Shown here: positions 9,649 to 19,003 of the stretch, piece after piece
Layout: each line of letters opens with the position of its first letter
Numbering within the stretch: position 1 is the stretch's first letter
NCBI RefSeq assembly: GCF_005222755.1
Contig: NZ_STGD01000019.1
Location: 1-64,000 of the forward strand
DNA: 64,000 nt
Origin: Roseomonas sp. HF4
GTDB lineage: Bacteria > Pseudomonadota > Alphaproteobacteria > Acetobacterales > Acetobacteraceae
Reading direction: 5' to 3'
Made by a program: the position numbers and the translations under genes
Notes under the pieces: generated by a model
Databases searched by the model: none
Told to the model about the DNA's origin: nothing
The model's input: the letters and a program-made list of their open reading frames with translations, nothing else

Positions 9649-9846
9649 ATGTCCGACACCCCCCCGGCCGGCGGCGCCGTCGACCCCCGCCTGCTCGAGA
9701 TCCTGGTCTGCCCCGTGACAAAGGGTCCGCTGCGCTACGACCGGGAGAAGGGCGAGTTGGTCAGCGAACGGGCCGGCCTCGCCTACCCGATCCGCGACGG
9801 CATCCCGATCATGCTGCCGGATGAGGCGCGCAAGCTCGACGCCTGA
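9649..9846 (+). CDS. Trm112-family zinc-ribbon-like protein
   Basis: 65 aa. The family core [20 protein letters not shown], then [18 protein letters not shown], matches bacterial Trm112/YcaR proteins, small partners or activators of methyltransferases and related enzymes. Only one Cys of the usual zinc set is seen (CP), as is common in bacterial members. The ATG at 9649 gives the normal length; an upstream TTG (9604) would add an unrelated tail overlapping the preceding gene. Its stop overlaps the next start by one base. Confidence 0.9.
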   Translation: MSDTPPAGGAVDPRLLEILVCPVTKGPLRYDREKGELVSERAGLAYPIRDGIPIMLPDEARKLDA

Positions 9847-10214
9847 TGACCGGCGCGCCCACCGAGATCCGCCTCAAGCGCGCGGAGCAGGCGGTCGAGG
9901 TCGCCTGGGCAGACGGCACGCGCTTCCGCCTGCCGGCGGAATACCTGCGCGTGGAAAGCCCGAGCGCCGAGGTGCAGGGGCATGGCCCCGGCCAGAAGGT
10001 GATCGTCGCCGGGCGTCGGCATGTCGGCATCCTGCGCATCGAGGCGGTGGGCAACTACGCGGTCAGGATCGTCTTCGACGACCTGCACGACACCGGCATC
10101 TACTCCTGGGACTACCTCCGCACGCTCGGACAGGAACAGGACGGCCGCTGGGCCACCTACCTGGCGGAACTCGGCGCGCGCGGCCTGACGCGCGACCCGC
10201 CCCGGCGCGGCTGA
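9846..10214 (+). CDS. DUF971 (GBBH-like N-terminal) protein
   Basis: 122 aa protein of the DUF971 family, the domain found at the N-terminus of gamma-butyrobetaine hydroxylases and alone in many proteobacteria. The conserved segments are EVAWADGTRFRLPAEYLR, then IEAVGNYAVRIVFDDLHDTG and IYSWDYLR. Some members are linked to Fe-S cluster handling, but function here is only inferred. It overlaps the Trm112 stop by one base (TGATG), so it is in the same operon. Confidence 0.88.
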   Translation: MTGAPTEIRLKRAEQAVEVAWADGTRFRLPAEYLRVESPSAEVQGHGPGQKVIVAGRRHVGILRIEAVGNYAVRIVFDDLHDTGIYSWDYLRTLGQEQDGRWATYLAELGARGLTRDPPRRG

Positions 10215-10275
10215 GGTTGCCGCCCCGCGGCCCCGCCGCTATGCCGCGCCATCCCGGCAGGAAGGCGCCCGCGCA

Positions 10276-11280
10276 ATGACCACCCTCGATATCCTCGGCA
10301 TCGGCAACGCCATCGTGGACGTGCTCGCGCGCGCCGAGGAGGAGGTGCTGGTCCGGCACGGCATGGCCAAGGGCGGCATGGCGCTGATCGGCCCCGACCA
10401 GGCCGAGACGATCTATGCCGACATGGGCCCGGGCGTTGAGAGCAGCGGCGGCTCGGCCGCCAATACCTGCGCCGCGGCAGCCGCGCTCGGCGCGCGCGTC
10501 GGCTATCTCGGCAAGGTGGCGGACGATGCGCTGGGCGCCGTGTTCCGCCACGACATCACCGCCGCCGGCGTCCATTTCCCGACCGCGCCGCTGGCCGGGG
10601 GCGCGCCGACCGCGCGTTGCCTCATCCTGGTGACGCCGGACGGGCAGCGGACGATGAACACCTTCCTCGGCGCCTGCGTCACCTTCGGGGAGGCCGACCT
10701 CGACGCCGCGGCGATCGCCGGCGCGTCCGTGACCTACCTGGAAGGCTACCTGTTCGACCCGCCGGCGGCGCAGGCGGCCTTCCGCGCCGCGGCGCGCATC
10801 GCCCACGCCGCAGGGCGCAAGGTCGCGATCACGCTGTCGGACCCGTTCTGCGTGGAGCGCCACCGCGAGGCCTTCCTGGCCTTCGTCCGGGAGGAGGCGG
10901 ACATCGTGTTTGCGAACGAGGCCGAGATCCGCGCGCTGTACCACGCGCAGTCCTTCGAGCAGGCGGCGGCGGCGGTGCGCGCCGACGTGGGCCTGGCCGC
11001 CCTGACGCGGAGCGAGCAGGGCAGCGTCATCCTGGCGGGGGAGGCTATGCACCGGGTCGACGCCGCGCCCGCGCAGGTGGTCGACACGACGGGCGCGGGG
11101 GATTCCTATGCGGCCGGCTTCCTCGCCGCATTGACCGCGGGGCATCCGCTGCCGGAATGCGGCCGCTGGGCGTCCATCGCGGCGGCCGAGGCGATCAGCC
11201 ATTTCGGCGCGCGGCCGCAGGCGGACCTCAAGGCGCTGGTGGCGGGCGGGCCGAAGGGTGTGGCCGCCGCGCTGGGGTGA
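10276..11280 (+). CDS. PfkB-family sugar/nucleoside kinase (adenosine-kinase-like)
   Basis: 334 aa ribokinase-fold kinase. The N-terminal GIGNAIVDVLA and the GG-rich lid loop (ESSGGSAANTCAAAAALGA) bind substrate. The C-terminal PfkB signature DTTGAGDSYAAGF has the anion hole and catalytic Asp at about 276. It resembles the alphaproteobacterial adenosine kinase group, but PfkB specificity is hard to assign by eye. ATG 10276 follows AGGAAGG. Confidence 0.88.
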   Translation: MTTLDILGIGNAIVDVLARAEEEVLVRHGMAKGGMALIGPDQAETIYADMGPGVESSGGSAANTCAAAAALGARVGYLGKVADDALGAVFRHDITAAGVHFPTAPLAGGAPTARCLILVTPDGQRTMNTFLGACVTFGEADLDAAAIAGASVTYLEGYLFDPPAAQAAFRAAARIAHAAGRKVAITLSDPFCVERHREAFLAFVREEADIVFANEAEIRALYHAQSFEQAAAAVRADVGLAALTRSEQGSVILAGEAMHRVDAAPAQVVDTTGAGDSYAAGFLAALTAGHPLPECGRWASIAAAEAISHFGARPQADLKALVAGGPKGVAAALG

Positions 11281-11535
11281 TCTGTGCGAAATCCTGCGGG
11301 CCGCGCGCTTCGCCCGTTCATCGCGCACGGTCCTGCAGGGAAGAAACAGCGCAATACCGTGACGTTTCCCCCATGCCCTGCGCGACCAATTCACGAATGA
11401 ACACACGGAACCGTTTCACGCATTGGTGTATCGCGTGAAGTTGAGGGCCTCGGAAGGCATACTTCTCTGCTGCGACACAGAATGGCCTTATTCAGGATCA
11501 TTCTAAGACAAGCCCATAACGGAGAGGAGAAGGGA

Positions 11536-11922
11536 ATGCGCACCGACGCAATTCGTCTCGCGATATTTGTCCTGAGCCTGGCGGCAACGCCGTCCCTGGC
11601 GCAGCCCGTCCCACTCAACGGCGGCGACCCGGTCGCCGCGCAGGCCGACGCCCTGGGCGCGCAGCAGGTCGACGGGCTGTTGCGGCAGGCCGACCAGGCC
11701 GCCCGCCAGGGCCGGCTGCCGCTGGCGAATGAACTCGTCGAGCGGGCCGAGACACTGGTCCTGACGCGATCCACCCTGGCCGGCACCGAGACCGTGCCGC
11801 TGCAGGATGGCGCCGTCGCGCGCCTGGCCGCGGCACGCGTGGCGCTGGCCCGCCGCGACATCCCGACGGCCACGGCGCTGATGGCCGAGGCGGCGAGCCT
11901 CGCCCGCGCGCCGACGATGTGA
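11536..11922 (+). CDS. Small exported protein of unknown function
   Basis: 128 aa. A clear Sec signal peptide (RTDAIRLAIFVLSLAATPSLA, cleavage after about residue 22) is followed by an Ala/Arg/Leu-rich helical protein with a heptad-like pattern (about 35-125), probably periplasmic. The ATG at 11536 has a strong ribosome site (GGAGAGGAGAAGGG), which decides the start over an upstream in-frame codon. I do not recognise the family. The preceding 250 bases are AT-richer and contain a short inverted repeat (TTCACGC/GCGTGAA at 11415-11439); a strong hairpin follows the gene. Confidence 0.75.
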   Translation: MRTDAIRLAIFVLSLAATPSLAQPVPLNGGDPVAAQADALGAQQVDGLLRQADQAARQGRLPLANELVERAETLVLTRSTLAGTETVPLQDGAVARLAAARVALARRDIPTATALMAEAASLARAPTM

Positions 11923-11975
11923 TGGGCTCGGCGCGGGTCATCCTCCCCGGCACCCGCGCCGGACCCCGACGCGGC

Positions 11976-12012
11976 GGTCCGCGGCGCCCCCCGCATTTCG
12001 GCGCCGCGGACC
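11976..12012 (+). terminator. Candidate transcription terminator hairpin
   Basis: A perfect 13-base stem (GGTCCGCGGCGCC with its complement) around an 11-base loop lies 54 bases after the exported-protein gene. A T6 run comes only 30 bases later (12043-12048), so it is not a textbook intrinsic terminator. It may act with Rho or simply stabilise the mRNA 3' end. Confidence 0.5.
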
Positions 12013-12181
12013 GTCCTGCGCCGGCCACGGTTGCCGACGGGCTTTTTTCCTCGCCTTTCCGCCCGCGAGCCCCTATGTGTGCGCCGCAATAAGCCCGCCC
12101 GAGGAAGGCCACGCCGCTCGCCCACGACCGGGGCAGGGGCTTGGTCGTGCGTGCAGGCCCCCAAAGTGACAGGAGTGCGCG

Positions 12182-14020
<1,839 letters not shown>

Positions 14021-14029
14021 CGTTGTTGC

Positions 14030-14088
14030 GAGGGAGGCGTCGCCTCCCTCGCGCTCCCTCCGCCAAGGGCCGAAAGGCCCTTGGAACC
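14030..14088 (+). repeat. Bipartite palindromic element, copy a (forward)
   Basis: Hairpin 1 is GAGGGAGGCG/CGCCTCCCTC at 14030-14050. Hairpin 2 is CCAAGGGCC-GAAA-GGCCCTTGG at 14063-14084, a nine-base stem closed by a GNRA-type loop, followed by GGAACC. It lies between typA and the small gene at 14095 and faces copy b across that gene. Confidence 0.85.
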
Positions 14089-14094
14089 CTGAAC

Positions 14095-14502
14095 CTAGAG
14101 ACCCCGCGGCTTGAGCGCGGCGCGCGCTAGCGAGGCGATCTGGCGCCACCGCTCGAGGGCGGCGTCGAGTTCGTCCTCACGATAGACTTGGCCGGCGGCC
14201 GTCATGATCGATTCCAGCGACGACCGGTCGAGATTGACCGAATGCACGATGAAGAATTCGGGCCGCGGATCAGCCCGGTCGCGGATGATGCCATTGAAGG
14301 TGTAGTTCACCTCGGTTCCGGCGATCTTGATGGCGCTGTACGTGTTCAGCGCGATCCTGCCTGACTTGCCGAGACCGCCACCGGTTGTGAAGGCCGTGCT
14401 TGCATTTCCCGGAACCCCGCGGGCGATGGCAGCCACCGGCTCCATGCTGGCGAGAAGTCGCCTTCGTGCGGCCGAATAATCCGGATGCGGTGTATCGATC
14501 AT
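14095..14502 (-). CDS. Hypothetical protein bracketed by inverted repeats
   Basis: 135 aa from the ATG at 14502; a TTG at 14538 would start inside copy b of the repeat and is less likely. No known domain is recognised. The middle (GKSGRIALNTYSAIKI, then VNYTFNGIIRDRADPRPEFF) looks like a compact alpha/beta protein, and the C-terminal third is helical. No signal peptide or membrane segment is seen. Base composition is less GC-rich than in typA and the genes to the right. It is the only gene between two convergent copies of the dispersed palindromic element, as if carried by them. Confidence 0.65.
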   Translation of the reverse strand: MIDTPHPDYSAARRRLLASMEPVAAIARGVPGNASTAFTTGGGLGKSGRIALNTYSAIKIAGTEVNYTFNGIIRDRADPRPEFFIVHSVNLDRSSLESIMTAAGQVYREDELDAALERWRQIASLARAALKPRGL

Positions 14503-14529
14503 CGCGGAAGCATCACCGGACCGGGTATC

Positions 14530-14589
14530 GGGTTCCAAGGGCCTTTCGGCCCTTGGCGGGAGGGGTTCGGGGAGGGCGGCGCCCTCCCC
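14530..14589 (-). repeat. Bipartite palindromic element, copy b (reverse)
   Basis: Mirror copy of a: CCAAGGGCC-TTTC-GGCCCTTGG at 14535-14556 and GGGGAGGGC/GCCCTCCCC at 14569-14589. The hairpin-2 ends of a and b face each other with one small gene between them. Confidence 0.85.
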
Positions 14590-14647
14590 GCCGCACGCCC
14601 GATTTCCCTCGCCTGGCGATATCCCCGCATGCTAAGTGCATATCGCC

Positions 14648-15031
14648 ATGTCTGACCTCGTGCTCGACGCCCCCGACCTGATCGCCGCCGTCCGTGCCGG
14701 CCTGCCGGTCGCCGCGGTGGATGAGGCCCTGGCCTCGGGCCGCGTCAGCGCCGCCGAACTCGACCGCCTCGCCATCCCGCGCAAGACACTGGCCCATCGC
14801 CGCGCCAAGGGTCGGCTGACGCCCGACCAATCGGACCGCCTGCTGCGTGTCCTGCGCATCGTCGGCGCGGCCGAGGACACCTTCGCCGACCGCGCCCGCG
14901 CCGGGATCTGGCTGCGCCGGCCGACCACAGCGCTGGGCGGGGAGGCGCCGCTCGACCTGCTCGATACCGAGATCGGCGCGCGGGAGGTCGAGACGCTGCT
15001 CGGCCGCATCGCCCACGGCATCGCCGCCTGA
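14648..15031 (+). CDS. Xre/MbcA/ParS-type antitoxin (DUF2384) of a RES-Xre module
   Basis: 127 aa. An N-terminal Xre-like helical half (about 1-75, with IPRKTLAHRRAKGRLTPDQS) is followed by the C-terminal toxin-binding domain (about 76-127: FADRARAGIWLRRP and ALGGEAPLDLLDTEIG). The family neutralises RES-domain toxins and represses its own promoter. The ATG at 14648 is preferred to a GTG four codons upstream (14636). Its stop overlaps the start of the toxin frame, the standard antitoxin-first layout. Confidence 0.92.
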   Translation: MSDLVLDAPDLIAAVRAGLPVAAVDEALASGRVSAAELDRLAIPRKTLAHRRAKGRLTPDQSDRLLRVLRIVGAAEDTFADRARAGIWLRRPTTALGGEAPLDLLDTEIGAREVETLLGRIAHGIAA

Positions 15032-15462
15032 TCACCGCCTGGCGCCTGGCCCGGCGGCCCTTCGCGGACCTTTCGGGGGACGGGGCGCGCCGCCATGGCG
15101 GCCGCTGGAACAGCCCCGGCCGGGCAGTCGTCTATTTCGCCGACCATCCGGCGCTGGCGGTACTGGAAGTGCGGGTCCATCTCGACCTGCCGCCCGACCT
15201 GCTGCCGGCGGACTATGTCCTGCTGCAGGCGGCGCTGCCCGATGCCGCGGAGGCGCTGGCAACCTTGCCGCCGGATCCCCGATCTGTCGGCGATGCCTGG
15301 CTCGCCGCCGGTCGGGCGCCCGTGCTGCGCGTGCCGTCCGTCCTGGTGCCGGCCGCGTCGAACCTGTTGCTCAACCCGGCCCATCCCGGGGCGGCCGCCG
15401 CCCGCATCACCGCGGTCACTCCCTTCGCCTTCGATCCCCGCCTCTGGCTGGGTGCGCGGTGA
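15028..15462 (+). CDS. RES-domain toxin (NAD+-degrading family)
   Basis: About 144 aa. The RES fold is recognisable from GARRHGGRWNSPGRAVVYFA (about residues 19-38), ALAVLEVRVHL (43-53) and the late SNLLLNPAHP. The family's conserved Arg, Tyr and Glu fit R26, Y36 and E47 counted from 15028. Characterised RES toxins deplete NAD+ and stop growth until bound by the Xre antitoxin. The frame contains no ATG, GTG or TTG before W5. The plausible starts are the CTG at 15028, overlapping the antitoxin stop as CTGA, or the ATC at 15031. The internal GTG at 15169 would cut off the active site. Confidence 0.85.
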   Translation: MITAWRLARRPFADLSGDGARRHGGRWNSPGRAVVYFADHPALAVLEVRVHLDLPPDLLPADYVLLQAALPDAAEALATLPPDPRSVGDAWLAAGRAPVLRVPSVLVPAASNLLLNPAHPGAAAARITAVTPFAFDPRLWLGAR

Positions 15463-15465
15463 TGG

Positions 15466-15522
15466 GTTCCGAGGGCCTTCCGGCCCTCGGCGGGTGGGTC
15501 CGGGAGGGCGGCGCCCTCCCGG
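15466..15522 (-). repeat. Bipartite palindromic element, copy c (reverse)
   Basis: CCGAGGGCC-TTCC-GGCCCTCGG at 15469-15490 and CCGGGAGGGC/GCCCTCCCGG at 15500-15522. It starts three bases after the RES toxin stop and ends just before the convergent nth gene. No partner copy is seen nearby. Confidence 0.85.
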
Positions 15523-15526
15523 TGCA

Positions 15527-16234
15527 TCACCCCGGCGGCACGAGCACCTTGTCCCGGTAGTTGCAGAATTCGCGCACCACGCAGCGCCAGCATTCCGGCG
15601 CCCGCGCCTTGCAGACATACCGCCCGTGCAGGATCAGCCAATGATGCGCGTCGCGCAGCAACTCGGGCGGGCAGCGCTTCACCAGGCGTTCCTCGACCTC
15701 CCGCGTCGTGCGGCCTGGTGCCAGCCCACATCGGTTGCCGAGACGGAAGATGTGGGTGTCGACCGCCATGGTGTCCTGGCCGAAGGCCACGTTCAGCACG
15801 ACGTTGGCGGTCTTGCGCCCGACACCCGGCAGGGCTTCCAGCGCCGCGCGGTCGCCCGGCACGGCGCCGGCATGCTTGTCCACCAGGCTCTGCGCCAGCG
15901 CGGCGACATTCTTCGCCTTCGCCTGCCACAACCCGATGGAGCGGATGAAGCGCCCGATCCCCTCGGCGCCCAGCGTCGCCATGGCCGCCGGGGTCGGCGC
16001 AGCCGCGAACAGCGCCGGTGTGGCGCGGTTCACTGCGGCATCTGTGGCCTGCGCGGACAGCACCACCGCCACCAGCAGGGTGAAGGGGTCGTGGAACACC
16101 AGCTCCGTCTCGGGCGCCGGGTTCGCGACGGCGAGCGCGCGGATGAAGGCCTCGGCCTGGCGCGCGGGCATCAGGCGGGCGCGGCGCGGCTGCTGCGCGC
16201 TGCCGTGGTCGGGTTTCCTGGTCCTGGCTGGCAT
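15527..16234 (-). CDS. nth: Endonuclease III (DNA glycosylase/AP lyase)
   Basis: 235 aa as called from 16234. The ATG at residue 22 (16171) would give the usual length of about 214. The helix-hairpin-helix GPD fold has ALPGVGRKTANVV with catalytic Lys141 and VDTHIFR with Asp159. The 4Fe-4S cluster ligands are Cys208, 215, 218 and 224 in the exact C-x6-C-x2-C-x5-C spacing. It removes oxidised pyrimidines and nicks abasic sites in base excision repair. The 5' end is close to and divergent from the DUF2244 gene. Confidence 0.96.
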   Translation of the reverse strand: MPARTRKPDHGSAQQPRRARLMPARQAEAFIRALAVANPAPETELVFHDPFTLLVAVVLSAQATDAAVNRATPALFAAAPTPAAMATLGAEGIGRFIRSIGLWQAKAKNVAALAQSLVDKHAGAVPGDRAALEALPGVGRKTANVVLNVAFGQDTMAVDTHIFRLGNRCGLAPGRTTREVEERLVKRCPPELLRDAHHWLILHGRYVCKARAPECWRCVVREFCNYRDKVLVPPG

Positions 16235-16264
16235 CGGCGCGATCCTGGCCTATGTTCCGACGCA

Positions 16265-16771
16265 ATGGCAGTCCCCGCCGAGCCCGTCCTGTTCCAGGCC
16301 GTCTGCACGCCGTCGCGGTCGCTCACGCCGCGGGGCTTTCGCATCTTCGGGATGCTGCTGGGCCTGTTCGCGATGCTGACCGGGGGGTTGTTCCTGGCGC
16401 TCGGGGCCTGGCCCATCCTGCCCTTCCTCGGCGCCGAGGTCGGCTTCGCGCTCGCGCTGGTCGCGATGCATGCGCGCGGCGCGGCGAGGACCGCGGAAGT
16501 CGTGGTGCTGACGCCTGCCCGGCTTGCCGTTTCACGCACCGACCGGCGCGGGCGGCGAGCGGAGGTGGTGCTCGACCCCTACTGGGCGCGACTGGTCCAC
16601 CTGGAGGACCCGGCCCACGCCGGAGTCCTCCGCATCGAGAGCCGCGGCCGTGGTATCGAGATCGGACGGGACCTCTCGGCCGAGGAGAAGCGGTCGCTGC
16701 GCGATGCGCTTGACGCCGCGCTGGCCGCCGCGCGACAGCCAGACTTCGACAATCCGCAACTGCGGACCTGA
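16265..16771 (+). CDS. DUF2244 family membrane protein
   Basis: 168 aa integral membrane protein of the DUF2244 family, common in alphaproteobacteria and of unknown role. The N-terminus LFQAVCTPSRSLTPRGFRIF leads into two hydrophobic segments (about 29-48 and 52-72). A cytoplasmic beta-rich domain follows with DPYWARLVHLEDP and a charged helix SAEEKRSLRDALDAAL. ATG 16265 is the first start giving a family-length protein; the much longer frame open upstream is the antisense of nth. Convergent with the lipoprotein and nudC genes across repeat copy k. Confidence 0.85.
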   Translation: MAVPAEPVLFQAVCTPSRSLTPRGFRIFGMLLGLFAMLTGGLFLALGAWPILPFLGAEVGFALALVAMHARGAARTAEVVVLTPARLAVSRTDRRGRRAEVVLDPYWARLVHLEDPAHAGVLRIESRGRGIEIGRDLSAEEKRSLRDALDAALAAARQPDFDNPQLRT

Positions 16772-16799
16772 TATCGGCCGGCGCGTGTCTCTAAAGGTC

Positions 16800-16924
16800 G
16801 GGGGAGGAGAACCTCCCCCGAGCCCCCCTGTCTTCTATCGCACTTGGCGTCGGCCGTCGAATGTCGGCGCCAAGAGCCAAAGAAGGTTGAGGGGGGGTGT
16901 AGGGTGAGAAGTTCCCTTCTCCCC
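16800..16924 (+). repeat. Second palindromic repeat family, copy k (forward, about 125 bp)
   Basis: Three hairpins in a row: GGGGGAGG-AGAA-CCTCCCCC at 16800-16819, a middle imperfect stem CTTGGCG...CGCCAAG, and GAGAAG-TTCC-CTTCTC at 16906-16921. The reverse complement of 47286-47415 matches it closely (shared CCTCCCCCGAGCCCCCCT, GGCGCCAAGAG, AAAGAAGGTTG and GAGAAGTTCCCTTCTCCCC). It sits between convergent genes, so it may also end transcription. Confidence 0.8.
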
Positions 16925-17020
16925 AACCTGATTCCCCATTCCCGTCGAGGGTCGCCAACCCGGCCGGCCGGCACGAAACCCGGCCGTGACGCCGCACGCC
17001 CCGGGGCGCGACTGGCCGCC

Positions 17021-17323
17021 CTACCAGCCCGAACGGCGCAGCGGCTCGACACCGCCCGGCGGGGTCGCGCCGCGGCGGATCATGCAGGCGCGCCAAGCGC
17101 GGGGCAGCGCGTCCTGCATCTCGCTCCGCACGCGGTCGTCCTGCGACGGGTTGGCACCCGCGGTGAAGGACGCGGCCAGGCGCCGCAGGTCGGGGTCCTG
17201 CTCGACCTCCCGCCGGCAGGCCTGCCCGTCGGGGCTGTCGTCGCGCGGCATGTGGGACCAGACGCCGCCTTGCTGGCAGGCAGCGAGGGCGAGCAGCGCG
17301 ACCAGGGCGAGCGGACGTGTCAT
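17021..17323 (-). CDS. Small lipoprotein of unknown function
   Basis: 100 aa. A type II signal peptide with lipobox LALAAC (Cys16) indicates a lipid-anchored periplasmic protein. The mature part is charged, with CRREVEQDPDLRRLAASFTA and a second Cys pair position, then an Arg-rich end. Family not recognised. The ATG overlaps the nudC stop by four bases (ATGA), so it is cotranscribed with and translationally coupled to nudC. Confidence 0.8.
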   Translation of the reverse strand: MTRPLALVALLALAACQQGGVWSHMPRDDSPDGQACRREVEQDPDLRRLAASFTAGANPSQDDRVRSEMQDALPRAWRACMIRRGATPPGGVEPLRRSGW

Positions 17324-18243
17324 GCGTGCAGCCAGTCCTCGATCAGCCGGCGCGCGATGGAATCCGCGCGCGGCAGGGAAAAGCCCAGCGCCTGGTGGTC
17401 GCGGATCTGCGCCCGCGTGAACCAGCGCGCGTCCTTCAGCTCGTCCGGGTCGATGCGGATCTCGTCGCTCAGCCCCTCGGCATGGAAGCCGAGCATGATG
17501 GAGGACGGGAAGGGCCAGGGCTGGGAGGAATGATAGAGCACGCGGCCGACCTCGATCCCGGCCTCCTCCTTCACCTCGCGCCGCACGGCTTCCTCCAGGC
17601 TTTCGCCGGGTTCCACGAAGCCGGCCAGCGTCGAATACATCGTCACGTTCGGGAAGCGGTGCGAATGGCCGAGCAGGCAGGCGCCGTCGCGCACCACCAG
17701 CATGATCACCGCCGGGTCGGTGCGCGGGAAATGCTGCGCGCCGCAGCCCTGGCACACCATCACGTTGCCCGCGCTGCGCGGCTCGCACCGGCTGCCGCAG
17801 ACGCCGCAGAAGCGGTGCTTGGTCCGCCAATGCATCATGCCGCGCGCATGGGCGAGCACCGAAGCCTCCCCGGACGGGAGCAGCCCCGCCACCTGGCGCA
17901 GGTCCGTGAAGGCGCCCATGCCCGAGGGCAGCAGCGGCAGCGGGTCGTCGGCCTGGGAACAATCCACCGCGAAGACCGGCCGACCCTCCCACAGGCCGAG
18001 GAAAGCCCAGGGGCCGTCCGCCATGCGCACCGCCTCGGCCGCGGCGCCGGTCAGCAGCACGGCCTCGGGGTGTCCATCCGCGACGTTCCTCATCAGGCTG
18101 CGCGCCCGCCAGACGGGGGCGAAGAGCGTATCTGGATGGGTCAGTGCCGTGGCGATGAAATCGGCGTCGTCGCGCTTCTCGGCAGCGCGGTCGAGCGGGC
18201 TGCAGGTATAGGCATTGGGGCGGCTGGCAGGGATCGAAAGCAT
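17320..18243 (-). CDS. nudC: NADH pyrophosphatase / RNA decapping Nudix hydrolase NudC
   Basis: 307 aa. The N-terminal NudC domain is followed by the zinc ribbon (CGVCGSRC ... CQGCG, about 145-170), then the Nudix box GFVEPGESLEEAVRREVKEE. The NudC-specific SQPWPFPSS motif distinguishes it from other Nudix enzymes. It hydrolyses NAD(H) to NMN and AMP and removes NAD caps from RNA. The ATG at 18243 gives the standard family length; the open frame continues far upstream only as antisense. Confidence 0.95.
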   Translation of the reverse strand: MLSIPASRPNAYTCSPLDRAAEKRDDADFIATALTHPDTLFAPVWRARSLMRNVADGHPEAVLLTGAAAEAVRMADGPWAFLGLWEGRPVFAVDCSQADDPLPLLPSGMGAFTDLRQVAGLLPSGEASVLAHARGMMHWRTKHRFCGVCGSRCEPRSAGNVMVCQGCGAQHFPRTDPAVIMLVVRDGACLLGHSHRFPNVTMYSTLAGFVEPGESLEEAVRREVKEEAGIEVGRVLYHSSQPWPFPSSIMLGFHAEGLSDEIRIDPDELKDARWFTRAQIRDHQALGFSLPRADSIARRLIEDWLHA

Positions 18244-18296
18244 GGCGCGCGGACCCTGCCACGCGGCCCGCCGCCCGTCCATCCGCGGCGGGGCGC

Positions 18297-18770
18297 CTAC
18301 TGCGCGGCGAGGCGCGGCCAGTTTGCGTCCGCGCGCGTGATGCGGCCAGGGATGTCCTGCTCCCAACGCCGCTGCACCGACCTGTTGTAGTTCAGGTACA
18401 GCCGGCCATCGACGATCCGCCAGGCATTGGGGTCGATTGGCGCCGTGTAGCCCTCGCTGACAGCAAAGGCGCAGAAGCCCCCATAGGCCGGCGCGTAGCG
18501 TTCCGGGTCGGCCGCGAAGCGGTCGCGGTTGGCGGCGCTCGCGAAGCGCCAGGTCGCACCCCGCCAAGCATGGGTGAAGTCCGCTCGGCCGGCCACGGGG
18601 CGGCCCTCCGTGACATAGGCGACGACATCGGTGCCGCGCACGGCGACGCCGTCCTCCGCGTTCACCTGCGCGGCGGCGGCGGAGGGCAGCAGGCGCGCGC
18701 CCAGCGGCACGGCGAGCGTCGCACCGGGCACCATCCAGAGCATCGATCGGCGGGAAAAGGCCATGTCCAT
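18297..18770 (-). CDS. Exported YHS-domain protein
   Basis: 157 aa. A twin-arginine signal (FSRRSMLWMVPGATLAVPLG, cleavage near AAAAQ at about 35) is followed by a YHS-like domain: AVRGTDVVAYVTEGRPVAG, then WRFASAANRDRFAADPERYAPAYGG. The YHS domain is linked to metal handling; here it is periplasmic. Members of this Tat-exported group are common in Acetobacteraceae and remain uncharacterised. It ends 53 bases before the nudC start on the same strand. Confidence 0.85.
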   Translation of the reverse strand: MDMAFSRRSMLWMVPGATLAVPLGARLLPSAAAAQVNAEDGVAVRGTDVVAYVTEGRPVAGRADFTHAWRGATWRFASAANRDRFAADPERYAPAYGGFCAFAVSEGYTAPIDPNAWRIVDGRLYLNYNRSVQRRWEQDIPGRITRADANWPRLAAQ

Positions 18771-18859
18771 TCTCCTTCATCCCTGACTTCGCGCCGGGAT
18801 GCGGCGCGGTTACGCACCCCCATTGGCGCAGGGGCGCCCCGGCATGATATGGTGTTCTT

Positions 18860-18955
18860 GGAAGGTCGGCGGCGGACGGGCTCCCCGCCAACCCGGTCAG
18901 GTCCGGAAGGAAGCAGCCGTAACGGGTTCTCGCCCGGGTCGCTTGCCGGCCTTCC
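18860..18955 (+). ncRNA. ffs: Signal recognition particle RNA (small bacterial type, 4.5S)
   Basis: About 96 nt. The conserved apical domain GGTCAGGTCCGGAAGGAAGC with AGCAGCCG (18896-18919) is the Ffh-binding loop, and the ends GGAAGGTCGGC and GCCGGCCTTCC pair to close the long helix. It is located just upstream of dnaX, its usual place in many proteobacteria. With Ffh it targets nascent membrane and secreted proteins. Ends are set by base-pairing, plus or minus a few bases. Confidence 0.95.
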
Positions 18956-19003
18956 ACCCTTCAGCCACCCCGGCCCGGAGCGGCCGCGCCGCCCAGGGAC
19001 AGC

